Positions 38,047-50,780 of a stretch of DNA of 64,000 nucleotides are shown here, piece by piece; within the stretch, counting starts at the first letter, position 1, and every line of letters begins with the position of its first letter. A program made the position numbers and the translations under genes. The stretch is from positions 395,410 to 459,409 of the forward strand of contig NW_003101681.1 of the NCBI RefSeq assembly GCF_000003855.2, written 5' to 3'. Source of the DNA: Blastomyces gilchristii SLH14081. Taxonomy: Eukaryota > Ascomycota > Eurotiomycetes > Onygenales > Ajellomycetaceae. Below the pieces are notes generated by a model. That model had not been told where the DNA came from and did not search any database. It worked only from the letters and a program-made list of their open reading frames with translations.

Positions 38047-39723
38047 CTATATCTGATTGATTTCCTCCTCTTCATATTCAGATAATTCTGAATTTAGTCA
38101 TTTTCTTGTAGCTGCTTGAGTTTCTGATAGAAAGTCTATTAAGTATTTAATTCCTGTCTCAGTTGAGAATAAGAATCTCATATTTAATTGATTTAGATCA
38201 TACTTCTCTTTCAATCTGGCTCTGAGACTATTGTATAATGCACAGTGCATTACAATATACTCAGAATTCTCATTTATATTGCAGAATGAGCATTCTATTG
38301 AGTCAAATCTATCATCAAATCTTTGTTTATAAGATTTGAAATAGCCATGTCCTAGTTTCAGCTGTATTATAGATGAGAATATTTTCTTTTTACATTTAAT
38401 TGAACAAGATTTCCACTTGGGTTTTGTTTCAAATCTTGAATAATGTATACTCTTCTTTTGTTTCTACCAGCTTTCATTTCACTTGTCTAAATAAGATTCT
38501 TTTATTTTTCTTCTTATAAAAGACCAGGACATAATTTTTTGAATAGATCTGCTTAATTCTGCACTCTTTTTTACAGCTGAATCAGCCAATTCATTATCAT
38601 GAATATTCATATGAGCAGGAACTCAGTGCAGATGAATTATCAGCTTTGATATTCTTCTCTTTTGAATTTTCAAAACAGAGTTTAAGATCAGTTCAAGATT
38701 CATTTGATCATTATGAATCTGACTATTTCTAAGTCTTTTTAAAGCAGCTTGACTATCAGAGAATATTCATGCCTCTTTCAAACAATTTCCTCTTTTATGA
38801 GATTTTATTTCAATGAGTTTGAAAGCTTTCACTATTGCAAATAGTTCAGCATCAAAGACTTCACATTCAGAGTCTAGATTTCAGAAATCTGAGATAAAAT
38901 TAATATTATCTTCAGTATAAGCAATGCCTGCGCCTAATCTATTCAAGTTCTCATTTTTTGAGCCATCTGAATAAATCAGAATAGAGTCTTTTATATTGAT
39001 TGTAGAAATTCTCTTCAAATGCTGTTCATATTCTTTCTCTTTTGATAATTCACTTATTTATAAGTCTATAAGAAGATTCAAGCTTTTCTCTCCAGGGAGA
39101 TAGCTTCTCATGATCAACTTTTTCAACATTTAAAGAGGAAAATTGATTTTTAATCAGAGAGCATAGTCTGTACAGTTGAGAAGGCATTTTCTTTGAAGAA
39201 TTATTTTCATTCCAATCAAGAAATCTATTCCAATCCAGTTCATTTCCAGAGTTAATTGGTGGAAATGAAGAAGAGACTCTTTCTCTGATTATATGATTTG
39301 AGCTCTTCTTTACTACTCTCAGAGCATAGTTCATACAGGCCTTTTCAAATCTAATAGCAGAAGGAGGAATTGAAGCTTCAATTTCCATTGCTTTAATAGA
39401 AGATGATTTGAATGCTCTCAGAATTCTTCTCAAGGCTCTGTTTTGCAGACTTTGAAAGAGTTCAGTGAAATTCCCTTGATTATTTCATCAAACTTGAACT
39501 TCATAATCAGCTACTGATGTAATACAGGCTATATATAACTGTCTCATAGCCTGGAAGGATAGACCCCTCTCTGTATTTGATAGTCTGATTATGTTGTTCA
39601 ATAGTCTTTCTGCCTTGACAGTTCTTTGTTGAATGTGATATTTAAAATTCAACTTGGAGTTTAACCATACTCCTAACCATTTGACATTTACACTGGGTTT
39701 AATCTCTCTATTCAAAAGACTAC
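38047..39723 (-). pseudogene. Truncated LINE ORF2 carried by chimera 2
   Basis: 5'-truncated ORF2: RT C-terminus (39720-39050, with two long open stretches, one keeping normal Trp codons in VKWLGVWLNSKLNFKYH), RNase H (about 38990-38600) and the Cys-containing end. The stop TAG revcomp is at 38047-38049, as in the other copies. The junction with the GC-rich module near 39723 is in an open frame (39817-39488), probably by chance. It has no endonuclease and no complete RT. Confidence 0.87.
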
Positions 39724-40380
39724 GGGCGCTAGCCACCCGCAGGATGCACCTTAAGCTAATTACATTTAACCCCCTATAATTAACCGACCACCGCGTCCGT
39801 CCTCTCGGGCCAGCCACTAATTTCCAGGGGCGTTAGTTAGTGGCTGCCACCGCCCACTTGGTACACACCAAGCTTCCGGTTGCTGATCTCGGCCCCATTA
39901 GATGCCCATAGGCCTACCAATCAGCCGTCGTGGCCTCGCCCCGTGTTAGGGACTAACCATAGGCTCGATGACTGCAGTCCTCCCTGCCAGTATTAGGGCT
40001 TGGCAGGGAGCTTGCAGGCTCTAGCCTATCAGGGTGCCCTGCCTAGGGCCTAGATGCGCGTCTAGGCCTGCTAGTCGGGTGGTTTTCAAAATCATTCCCT
40101 GTATTTGGGGGGGAGCTAGGCTCCGATGACGGCCCTAGTTAGGGACTCGCTTAAGTAGTGTATAACCACTACATTAGGCTTGGCTCTATATCGTTAGAAC
40201 CTTGACGGGTGCACAGTAGGATAGTGGGACATTGGCACCCCATGCCGGCCCTGGTGGGTGTTCGCAGGATCTCGCTTAACTAGTGGCTTGGCTTGCAGTA
40301 GGGAGTTCTACCCCGCACCAAGCCTTACTAATTAGGCTCAGCCCCTATTACATGGGGGCTTTCATGGGTAAGAAGTGGCA
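39724..40380 (-). repeat. GC-rich module of chimera 2
   Basis: High-GC, unmutated sequence with many short palindromes (for example around 40010-40070). Its last 80 bases (about 39745-39830) align with 7490-7565 in chimera 1: both contain GAGAGGAC, a GGCGGTGGC and GGTCGGTTA blocks and TTAGCTTAAG/TATAGCTTAAG. It has no convincing reading frame of its own. This is the non-LINE, non-tRNA part of the family. Confidence 0.7.
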
Positions 40381-40463
40381 GGTGCCAGCGGTGGGATTCG
40401 AACCCACGCACCCCTAATGTGTGCGGCCTTGGTTACCAGTCTTACCAACTGGGCCACGCTGGC
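40381..40463 (-). promoter_or_regulatory. tRNA-like head of chimera 2 (Pol III promoter)
   Basis: On the minus strand the 7-bp acceptor stem GCCAGCG/CGCTGGC is perfect, the T arm GTGGG-TTCGAAT-CCCAC is perfect, and TGGCCCAGTTGG serves as an A box. An ACC follows the acceptor stem. The middle is longer than a standard anticodon arm and I cannot assign an anticodon. Since it lies exactly at the 5' end of an element with target duplication, it is a retroposed head rather than a resident tRNA gene. Confidence 0.75.
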
Positions 40464-40478
40464 TGTTAGACTTAATTA

Positions 40479-40756
40479 TATCAATTGTTGAATATGTGAA
40501 AGTGTAATTGTATGAATATCTCATATATCTGAAGTGTCAGAACTCTCAGATCTTTTACTGATATTCTCTTCTAAGATCTTACTCTCTTTGTAAGATCTTG
40601 TTATGAGATCAGAGTGACTGATGAGCAAGCTTCTATTTGAGAACTTGATATCTATTTAACTGTTTGACTGTTTCTCTATTTCTTACATGTTGTTATGTAT
40701 TTGAATATCTCAGTGAGTAATCATTTCTAATAAGAAGATGATCAATGTTTTTCAAG
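40479..40756 (-). pseudogene. A3 gag start and leader
   Basis: Last piece of A3 before its 5' LTR. The leader next to the LTR reads CTTGAAAAACATTG on the minus strand, as in A1 and A4, marking the probable primer-binding site (TGG altered to TGA). Confidence 0.65.
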
Positions 40757-41075
40757 TGTAAGAGGCCTACACTGAATAGATCAGTATAATATTTATAGAT
40801 CTTATATAACAAAGTGAAAAATGTTAAAGAAGAAAAGAAAGAGAAAGTGTGAAAATCAGTGATTGAAGTGAATATTAATATGTGTACATGGTGATGTACA
40901 CAGTGGAACTTCAGGGCGGAAGAATAGGGGTTTTCATACACAGTGAAGCTTCAGGGCGGAAGAATAGAAATTCTGTAGATTTTCAGCTGAGAATCAGCAA
41001 CTGAGAATCAGAGTGGTAGAAATCTGTGAAGTGTAACAGAATAGTCTATATGATTGATCAGACGCAGCCTGCCAC
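40757..41075 (-). repeat. A3 5' LTR
   Basis: 319 bp, TGTAAGAGGCCTACAC...CCTGCCACA, followed by the TTAGA duplication. Confidence 0.92.
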
Positions 41076-41497
41076 ATTAGAGAAGAGTTATAATGCCTTT
41101 TAATAAGTTCTATATATAGAAACTTATTCATAAGTATATAAATCTGACTCTCTCTTTATAAGAGATTATTTGAGTCTCTTCAATTCTTTATTTCTGCAGA
41201 GTTAGTCTCTGCTGTGAGCAGTTTCTGAATATACTGAGTATATTTATTCTTCAGTTGTAGTTCAGATAATCTGAATAGAAGATTTTATAAAAACTTATAC
41301 TCTATTTCTTCTTATATCAGGTCTTTCACAGTACTTTTCAAAGTCTGTAAATTCTTTAGATTATAGATACTCTCTTCAAGAATTCTCACAGAGATTCTCA
41401 GAGTGTTAACTCTCAGTATTATAGAGAGTAGTTATACAGACTTCTTTTCTCTCTTCTCTCTCTTCTCTTACGGAGAATTGAAAGACTTCTCAGTCAC

Positions 41498-42003
41498 TAG
41501 ACTGACCGTGTGACCGTGTCTGGGACCAGGACCAGATTTTTTGATAGTCTCATTACCAATTCGACTGATCTCATTACACGGTTTTAACATTAGATAGTAG
41601 TCTCATACTGTCTCAGTGAGACTTACTGTCTACTCTTGTCACATTTTCCAAATGAGATCATGATTTCCACTTCTCAATTTAAATTATTTTTATTGCTTTA
41701 AATGACTTTAAATCTCATTTGAGTGTTATCAAAAAGCGTTACTTTTTAAAAAATTAAAAATAGTCTAAAAAAAACCTTAAAATGTCTAAAAATAATAACT
41801 TTATGCCAAGAATGAGACTAAATGGGACCAAATGGAACCACTTTCTCATTTTTTTCAAGTCATGGTTTCATTTTAAGATCTGATATATAGTCACTTTACA
41901 TGTTTTTTTGATAGCCAGTCCCAGCGGGATTCACGCCAAGGAATGTATGGGACCAGACCAAATGAGACCAAATGTGAAATTCATGGTCCCGGCGGCCAGT
42001 CTA
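41498..42003. mobile_element. hAT-type MITE, copy 1
   Basis: A 506-bp non-autonomous element with an 8-bp duplication TCAGTCAC (41490-41497 and 42004-42011) and terminal inverted repeats TAGACTGRCCG. Eight-bp duplications and TAG/CAG-type termini are hallmarks of the hAT superfamily. Near both ends the heptamer GGGACCA, or its complement, recurs, resembling hAT subterminal transposase sites. No coding sequence. Confidence 0.85.
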
Positions 42004-43484
42004 TCAGTCACTCTCTTTATAATGCTCAGTCTGAGTATCTTATAAAGCTTTTCTATCTTCTCTAGTCTTTCTATATCTGTTATTCCAATCTTCTTGATAT
42101 AGTCAGATCTATAAGAGAGTTCATCTGCTGAGTTCTTAGTTCTCTTAATATACTCTATCTTGAATCAGAATTAACTCAGTTTCTGAGCTCAGCAGATCTG
42201 TCACTGCAAGAGTTTCTTAATTAAAGTACACTGTTATAATCTGTTATAATTAGTTCTAATAGTAATTACTATCACAAAACTCTTAAAGTAGTGATATCAG
42301 TAACAGAAGAATTTCACTATGATAAGAAGCTTCTGATTATAAATATTATAGTTAGTCTCTGTAAGTTACATCTTTTGTAAGAAAAAGATCACTGAAACTC
42401 AGTTCTTATTTAACTGTAGTTATAAGACTATTTCTGAAATTGTAAAGAAGAAGATATCTATCTTCAATTTAATTAAGAGTAAGAAATTAAAGTGAAACAG
42501 TATCACTGTATCTATGAATATCTATTTTAATCTTATAAAGATCTTATAAGCTTCTGAGATAAGAAAGTTCTTATAACTCTCTCTTCTTAATAGTCATTTC
42601 ATTCTTAATTTATAAAATAACTTCTTCTTATTTTCACTCTTCAGCATGTCTGTAAGAGTCAAGAAGATTTTTACAAATATAAAGATAAACTGTCTATAGA
42701 AATTCACAAAGCTCAGAAAGATCTGAATCTTATAAATACTAGTTAGCTTCAGCTATAATAGAATAATCTCAACTTATGAAGATTTCATCTGAATATTAGT
42801 CACAGTGATTACATATTCTAGAAAATTAATCTGATAGATACTGAAGTTGCACTTTATAAGCTTAATATATAGTTCTGTCTTATCTAAGACCTTTAACACA
42901 GTTTATATATACTCAGTGTGTTCTTTCTTCTTCACAGAGTATATTATTACATTGTTCAGATATATTATCACAAAGATATTCAGATATATATAAAATATTT
43001 TATTAATGAAAGACTGAAATGCTGCAGAAATATTAGTTAAATTAAAAGATATCACAAGATATTCAAATAATCTCAGTATAGTTCTAAAGATAGTCTTTTA
43101 TTCATCTTTAGACTGTATTCACAGCTGTGTATATATATTAATTATATTTAATTATGTGAATATAACAGCTTCTGTAAGACAGTTGATTACATTCTTAATC
43201 AGAGATAGAGAATAGTAACTCTTTATTATTTTAAAGTTTAGACTACAGTAGTTTATATATAATCTGAGATCTTCATTCTTCTTCTTTATAAATATCACAG
43301 AGACTTCTGTGAAAATCTGTAAAGAATAGATGAAGTCATTCTTCAGATTCTTCTTTATATAAGCTTACAAGATCTCTGTCTTATAATGAAAGAGCTTATA
43401 GATTAATTCTTAGAAGAATTTCTACTCTTCTACTAAATCTATTATCAGATTCTTCTCACAGTAAGATAAAAGCTCAGTCATCTT

Positions 43485-43990
43485 TAGACTGGCCGCCGGG
43501 ACTATGAATTTCACGTTTGGTCCCATTTGGTCTGGTCTCATACATTTCTTGGCGTGAATCCCGCTGGGACTGGCTATTAAAAAAACATGTAAAGTGACTA
43601 TATATCAGATCTTAAAATGAAACCATGACTTGAAAAAAATGAGAAAGTGATCTCATTTGATCCCATTTAGTCCCATTCTTGGCATAAAGTTACTATTTTT
43701 AGACATTTTAAGGTTTTTTTTAGACTATTTTTAATTTTTTAAAAAGTAACGCTTTTTGATAACACTTAAATGAGATTTAAAGTCATTTAAAGCAATAAAA
43801 ATAATATAAATTGAGAAGTGGAAATCATGATCTCATTTGGAAAATGTGATAAGAGTAGACAGTAAGTCTCACTGAGACAGTATGGAACTACTATCTAATG
43901 TTAAAATCATGTAATGGGATCAGTCGAATTGGTAATGAGACTATCAAAAAATCTGGTCCTGGTCCCAGACACGGTCACACGGTCAGTCTA
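43485..43990. mobile_element. hAT-type MITE, copy 2 (inverted relative to copy 1)
   Basis: Also exactly 506 bp, in the opposite orientation, with duplication GTCATCTT (43477-43484 and 43991-43998). It is close in sequence to copy 1. The two copies form a long inverted repeat separated by about 1.48 kb of element D. Confidence 0.87.
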
Positions 43991-45411
43991 GTCATCTTAG
44001 CTGAACTGAATATCTCTGTAAGATCTTGATATTTCTCTGATATTTAAAGCTCAGTTTCTATAACTGTGAAGTTTTCAGATATTTATAAAGTTATTATATA
44101 GATAAGCTTGTCTTCTCTAATCAACTCTGCAGTATCAACTGATTCTATCTTTATAAGTAAGTCTGTCAACACTGATCAGAAGTATAAACCTGACTTATAG
44201 ACAGCTATGTATGAATTATATCTTTGAAGTTATATAAGTTTCAAGTATATATCATCTGTGATGTCTGTAATAATCACAGTTTTTACAAATCTTCTTCAGA
44301 TTTCAGAAAGATCTTGTAATTTAAAGATGATTCTTATAAGTCTCTCAGTTCTTAGATCTGAGTTCTCACATCCTGCTTATTATAAGAGCAGATTCTCAGT
44401 TTTCATCACTTAGCTTATTCACTTCACAAGCTTTAGAGACACTACAGTGATCTGAGATTCTGAGTTTATTAATACTTCTTATACTGATAGAACAGTAGTA
44501 CTGCAGTATAATCTCTCTCTATAAGCATGTATTTTCATTGAGAGAGTAATAGATTCAGATGTCAGCTTTAAGACTCTTAAGAAGACTGTTACTAACTCTG
44601 TCTGTGACTTCTCAAATTTCTATTTTAATTTATTCAGATAGTTTGCACAGAGATGTTCTGATTTAGAATAGATAAAGTGAAGTCTCTTTTTCTTAATCTC
44701 TCTATTATACACTCTGTTTATAGAAGCTTATAAAGCTCTTTCTCTCTGCTCAGCAGTTAGATATAAATCTCTCTATATCTTATTATCTTTTTCTGATAAA
44801 TCTGTTCTCTGTTATTCTGATGCTTATAGAGCTGATCAGTGATCTGCTCTCTATAAGTCTATGACTCTTATAGTGATCTGCAAGCAGTGAATAAGAGTCA
44901 TCAGTTTCTTCAGAGTTAAGAACTTAGAATCTTACTTAATGAGCTTATTCTGTATATCTTTATTTAACTTCTTTATGAATATTATCATTCAGATCTTATT
45001 TCAGAGCTCTGTTTTCACAGACTGTAATTTATATCATAATTTCATGAAGTACTATAAGTAGTCTTTATCAGATTTCTTATCTCTTTTTCTAATATTAATG
45101 ATCACAGTTCAGATGTTCTTTATTCTGCTTACAGAGTTTCTTAACTTATACTCTAGATAGGTCTTAAGAACAGATCAGTGAGATCTCTTATAATCATTCT
45201 CTAAATAGTTTAGTCAGTTCTTGACTTCAGTATAGTAGAGATCTGTCATTATATAGATAACAGCGTCTTCATCTTTCATATCATATAGTTAGACTTATGA
45301 GTTAATTTCAAATATAAACTTGTGAAAGCTTTTATAGATTGTAATTTAATAGAAGATCTTAAGTAATTACAGCTTAAGAAAGTTTCTTTTCAGTTTATAG
45401 TTATAAGAGGC

Positions 45412-45709
45412 CTACATTGAATAGATCAGTATAATATATAGGTCTTATATAACAAAGAGAAAAATATTAGAGAAGGAAAAGAAAGAGAAAGTACAAGAAT
45501 CAGCAATTGAAGTGAATATTTATACATGTATGTGATGATGTATGCAGTGAGGCTTCAGAGCGGAAGAATCTATACACATTCATAGTAACTGAGGATCAGT
45601 GATTGAGAATGACTAAGAATCAGAGTGTATACATTTGAGAATGAAGCAGTTGAAATCTGTGAAGTATAATGAAATAGTCTATATGATTGATCAGGCGCAG
45701 CTCGCCACA
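45412..45709 (-). repeat. A4 3' LTR
   Basis: 298 bp, starting TATAAGAGG (G to A) and ending CTCGCCACA. Confidence 0.9.
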
Positions 45710-48700
45710 TTAGTTTCTCTCTTTCAGAAGCAGTTCTTATCAGTCAAGAACTGCTGTTTCAGATAACATGAAACTCAGAGTTCAGATCAGTTGATTATAG
45801 CTGACTCATTTCATGAGATATTATCAGTCACAGCTGTAGAGTCTCTCATCAAGAATATTCTCAATCTCTCACTCAAGCTTATTATCTTCTTCTATGATAC
45901 CTGGCAGCTGTCAGTTGAAAGTCAGTTGAGAAGAGAATGAGTTGATGACAGCACAGTGAAACAAGCTTATATGAAAGACATTATAAATCTCTGATGATGT
46001 GTCAAGACAGTAGTTATAACTATCTAGAACTTCTATCACTTTATACTTGATATGACAGTAATTCAGTGTATGAGATGAATGTGTGATCTGTATATTCTTA
46101 AGATTCAATTATACTAGATTTTCTATCTTATATTACTCAGCAGAGTCTTGATGAACATTGATTCAGTCTTCTTAATTCTGTTTAGCACTTATCATGAAGA
46201 CTTCTACTCAATCACAGATATCTCAGAGTTTCATTACTATATTATTAATGATCTGAATTGAACTGTGAGAATTCAGTGTGAAATGTGTGATCTCTAGAAG
46301 ATTGAGTACTTTCATATAATATCTATATATTAGAAAGAACAGGCTTATATCTGTTAAAATAACATCTCAGTCATTAATAGTGACTTCAGTGTGTAGAAGA
46401 AGATTATATCAATTATCTTATAAATGATTACAGAATTTATAAAGATAATTCTTTATAATCTGAATTATCTGTTCTGATGCATCATCAGTCTCAGAGTGAT
46501 AGATAGTTGATAAATAATATATAATCTTAAGAACTTGACAGATTCTTATTCAGAGAGTACTTATGAATTAACAGCTCTGATCTGATACTATAGATCTCAG
46601 TAATTCATATATCTGATAGAACAGACTTCTTAGAAAAGCTTCAGTGACTTATTCAGTATTTATCTTATTATAAGATTTCAATATTACATTCTTACTCAAT
46701 CAGTTTATAATGATTAGAATATTTCTATAATTCTTACTCTCAGAGAGATCAATAGTGAAGTGAATTATCATATCTCATCAGATTCTATCAGAGATATTGA
46801 ATGAGTTTAGTAGGTCTTTTCTACAGTTCTTTCATAAGATGATGAAGAAACAATGATTACAGTTTTAAATGAAACATCTGATGCTGTTTAATATCTCAGG
46901 TCAGTAGAACTCTTAAGAGATTATTTAATACAATTATTCACAAACTGAATAATTAGTTATACAAGAGTCATGCATCTCTTGTATTATCTAAGTGTGTAAG
47001 AGTTCAGAGTGAGAGACTCAGTATTATTTATAAAATTATAGAGTATTATTATCATTGATTAAATATTCTGAGATGTCAGTTCTTATATATAGTTCTGAGA
47101 GAAATCAGAGTACTTCTTGTTATACTGCTTCAGTGAGTATTTGAAGAAGTTCATTAGTTTAAGCTACTGTATGTCATAGTTCATCTAATGTAGGTTTAAA
47201 AGAAGTTGAGATATCAGTGACAGTTCTAATCAGAGAAGTATGTATAGTGTCATGAGCTGTTTCATCTTGATTAACTAGTATCTTCAGATTCAAGAGCTGA
47301 TGCTCTTAGTTTATTCAGTAAGTATCTGTTACATTGAATGATATATCTTACTCTCATTGTGAGAGAGCATCTGTCATTGAGTTCTAACTGTCAGAACAGT
47401 AGTGTATTGTAAAATGAAAGTGACTTAAGAATACAGATCATTGTATCTGTCATTCAGTGAGTTTATAGATAGTTATAAAGTACTTGAGATTCTTATGATC
47501 TGTGATTATCTCAAATTTAAAGATACTTTAGAGTTCAGAGTCTCATTCTTCTAGACAGTGTATAATTGTAAGAAGTTTCTTATCATAGATCTCATAGTTG
47601 TATTCAGTAAGACTCAGTTTCTTAGATATGAAGATATATAATTGTAAGATATCTTTATCATCATATTATAATATATCTTCTTCTATGATATAGTCAGAGA
47701 AATCAGCTTTAATAACTGTTTTATAATCAGGATTGAATATTATCAGTAGAGAGGTATTAATGAATATCTTCTTTATCTGTGTAAATACAGCTTCAGTGTC
47801 TACTGATCATTGAAATACTGAGTCTTTCTTAGTAAGTTCTGTAAGTGATTTTATAATATCTGAGAAGTTTTATATAAATCAGTGATAGAAGTTAGTAAAT
47901 TCAATGAAGCTTCATACATCTTTCACAGTGTGTGAGATCTCTTATTCAAGAATAGCAGAGATTTTCTCAGAATTTATTCAGATTCTCTTATCAGCTTCTA
48001 TAATAAAGCCTAGATATTTTGTACTTTTAATCTCAAAATCACACTTGTCTATATCTATCAGCAGTTCTACTTTCTGTAGTTATTGTAATATCTTTCACAG
48101 ATGTTCTTGATGTTCTTTCCTGAATTCATCAGTGAAGATGAGAATGTTATTGAGATATGCAGATATGAATTCATCAAGAAAGTCTTGAAGTGCTCAGTTG
48201 ATATACTTCTGAAATATACTGAGAGTATTAGTTAGTTCAAAGAGTGTGACTACTCATTCAAAGAGATCATATCATGTTCAGAATGCTGTAAGTCACTCAT
48301 CTTCTTCAGTGATGCAGATCTTACAAAATATGATAATAATATTTAACTCTATAAATCATTGAGCTTGTCTGATATGAGCTAGAATTTCATTGATAAGAGA
48401 TAAAGAATAATGATTCTTCTTTGTTAATCTGTTCAATTCTCAATAATTTACACAGAATCAGAGTCCTTCATCTGATTTCTTTGTAAAGAGAATAGAGACT
48501 GCAGTGATTCAGTGAAAGAGTTACTAATATATATGAATTCTTTATATAACAGATTATTGAGTATCTTTTAAAGAAGAAGAAGTTCATCTCAGAACATATT
48601 ATAAAGAGAGTCTCATGATGATTCAGAGTTCTTATCATTTCTCTTTTTCAACTTGATACTGTGATTCACTCCTGAACCTCATAAGAGCGGTAGATTTATA

Positions 48701-50780
48701 CCATTATTGTCTTGTCAGAAGATATCTAGATATTCATGATATTATTGAGAGAGTTTTATACAAGAATCTGTTATTATAACATGAAATAATCTTTCTAGAG
48801 CCTTTTTAATATCAGTCAGACTGATAGAATAGATTGATACATAGTTCTGCTGTCAGTGATCTTGTCAGTGACTCTGTCAGCAGTTTTGATAGCAACTTCT
48901 TTTTCAGAGTATTTTATAAGTGTTGACAGAGGTCTGTGTAAGATTCATAGTCTTGTGAATATCATCTTCATAAATTCTATCATTGTTAGAGAATATCAAG
49001 CTTCTGTTTCAAGTATTTAATAAGATATCTTGTTCAGATAGTCAGGTAAGTTCTAACATAAGATTATAATCAAGATTATCAACTTCATATGTGTAGGCAT
49101 CTTTACATTAATGTTCTCTTATATCTATGTTTAGTTTCATCATGTAACAGGTACAAACATCTTTTAAACTATCAAATCCTGCAAGGAGTTGAGATTTTGA
49201 TAAGAAGATACACTGAAGATTATGATGTCTTACAACTGAAGATTTTATCATTGCATAGTAGTATAGACTGCTGTCTATCATGACTTTCATATTATACATA
49301 TTATCAATCACAGTAGATACAAGAATTGTATTCATTGTCATTTTCTCTTTAAATTGTTGTTGTCTGATCTCTTCAAGCTTCTGTTTATAAATTTGAACAG
49401 GAGCTACTCTTTTCTCTGTTTATTAAGATATTCTCATAGTTATCTTCTGAATCTTTCTTCACTGCAATGTGGTTGATATGAACAGACACTGATTCATTCT
49501 TTGAATGAGAAGACACTGATCTTTCTCTTGATTGAGAAGGCACATAGGTTAATTAACAGTTGAAAGTGATATGTTCTGATCAGTTACAGTTGATATATAC
49601 TTCATGTTGATATTGATCAGTGACTTCTTCAGAAGTGATCTTAGAAACTCAGAAGCCTGTTCGAACAGTGGAAACTCTTGCTTATGTATAGATATTTAAG
49701 TCTACTCAATTCATAGCATCTGCATCATTGTTATTCTTCAGTACAGGTGTAAAAGTATAACATCTTCTGTCACTGTTCTATATTCTCTTGAGCTTGATAA
49801 GATAGTCATTCAATGTCTGAAGTTGTATACAGAAATCTTCATAAGTCTAGTCTTTGTCTATGCTTATAAGAGCCTGTAAGAGTTTGAAAGTTAATATCTT
49901 CTTAAGCATACTAATCTTCATTTAATTCTTTCAAGATTGATCACCTGCTTCTAAGATTTTAATGTCAAAGTCAGAGATGAATGTTGTAAGAGAAGTATTT
50001 CTCTGTCAGATACTCTGTAATCAATCTAATACTTTCTGTTGCATGGCAGTGTCTTGGAACAGAATATCAAGATATTTAATAATATTGTCAGGTATTTGCA
50101 ACACTGATTCACATGCTTTCATTCATGAATGAAACTTCTGTTTCATGCAATTCTTCAATTATTCATTGATATATCAATCTTGATTGATTAGCAAACTAAT
50201 GATATCTTTATTTACACTCAGTTTTATAAGCATTTTCATCCTTCATGATGAGTAGAGAGTGAGATCAGAAGTATTGAAATATATGAGAGTATCTAAGCAT
50301 TCTTTCAGCACTTTTGTATTTGATTCTGTAGATGTTGAAATTGTATGAGTTTCTTATTGAGATAATTATTGACTCTCTTCATATTGATGTTGTTGAGTTG
50401 TATACATATCAGCTATTTGTTGTTGTTGTAATTTCAATATTGCTTAGAGTCACTGTGATATCACTTCTATGCTCACATTCAAGAGTTCTCTCATATTGTC
50501 ATTAGACATGTCATTCATTGAGTGTATAATATCTGTGAAATCTTGAAGAAGTGTAATTATATGAATATCTCATATATCTGAGTGTCAGAACTCTCAGGTC
50601 TTTCACTGACATTCTCTTTATAAGATCTTAATGCAGGGCCAGGGCGACTGATGAGCAAGCTTCTATCTGAGAACTTGATGTCTGCTTAACTGTGTTTCTC
50701 TTTCTTATGCATTGTTACATGTTCAGATATCTCTCAATGAATAATCATTTCTAATAAGAAGACAATGAATGGTTTTCTAG
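45710..50780 (-). pseudogene. A4 gag-pol remnant
   Basis: Read from the right: leader and Gag (50700-49650), knuckle region (about 49580), protease with ILVSTVID and MIDSS (49250-49330; D-S-G altered to D-S-S, as in A2), RT with YLNN at 48146-48157 (canonical YLDD), RNase H (about 47800-47450), integrase (about 47050-46100) and its C-terminal region (an open 65-codon segment 46108-45911 with VIEVLDSYNY and VFHISLFHCAV), then a chromodomain (about 45760-45900). A short purine-rich tract precedes the 3' LTR. Transitions and TGA stops are found throughout. Confidence 0.86.

Larger units (their letters stand above)
37662..40463 (-). mobile_element. Chimeric retroelement 2: tRNA head, GC-rich module, truncated LINE
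   Basis: A 2.8-kb minus-strand insertion in A3 with a perfect 15-bp duplication TGTTAGACTTAATTA (37647-37661 and 40464-40478). On its own strand it starts exactly at the acceptor stem of a tRNA-like sequence (40463), continues with a roughly 660-bp GC-rich module, then at about 39723 passes into the LINE ORF2 within the RT C-terminus, and runs through RNase H, the ORF2 stop, the 3' UTR and the AAT tail. One duplication encloses all parts, so it moved as one unit. It is less mutated than its host. Confidence 0.92.
24694..41075 (-). mobile_element. Gypsy chromovirus A, copy A3 (minus), with nested element B and chimera 2
   Basis: A complete minus-strand copy with duplication TTAGA (24689-24693 and 41076-41080), LTRs at 24694-25013 and 40757-41075. 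Two later insertions split it: Gypsy B (26407-34201) in the integrase region and a chimeric LINE element (37662-40463) in the Gag region. Confidence 0.93.
41081..45411 (-). pseudogene. Gypsy chromovirus D, central part: integrase N-terminus, RNase H, RT, protease, gag
   Basis: Minus strand, containing two MITEs. RT is the clearest region: DLRLYINY near 43210-43260 and a box at 42951-42962 reading YLNN (canonical YLDD), preceded by FQSFINKI and followed by VKKKEHTEYI (about 42900-43000). RNase H and integrase occupy lower coordinates, and protease and Gag lie at 44000-45411. Near 44650-44690 a HFIYSKSEHLCANY segment looks like a damaged zinc knuckle. It is in the same orientation as its three family-A invaders. 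Gag continues at 51094. Confidence 0.78.

Noticed and set aside
39488..39817. A novel fusion protein of the GC-rich module with LINE RT
   Set aside because: The frame is open across the junction for only about 30 module codons; the module has no coding signal of its own, so chance is simpler.
40381..40463. Functional tRNA gene
   Set aside because: Acceptor and T arms are perfect, but no normal anticodon arm folds and it sits exactly at the 5' end of a retroelement with target duplication.
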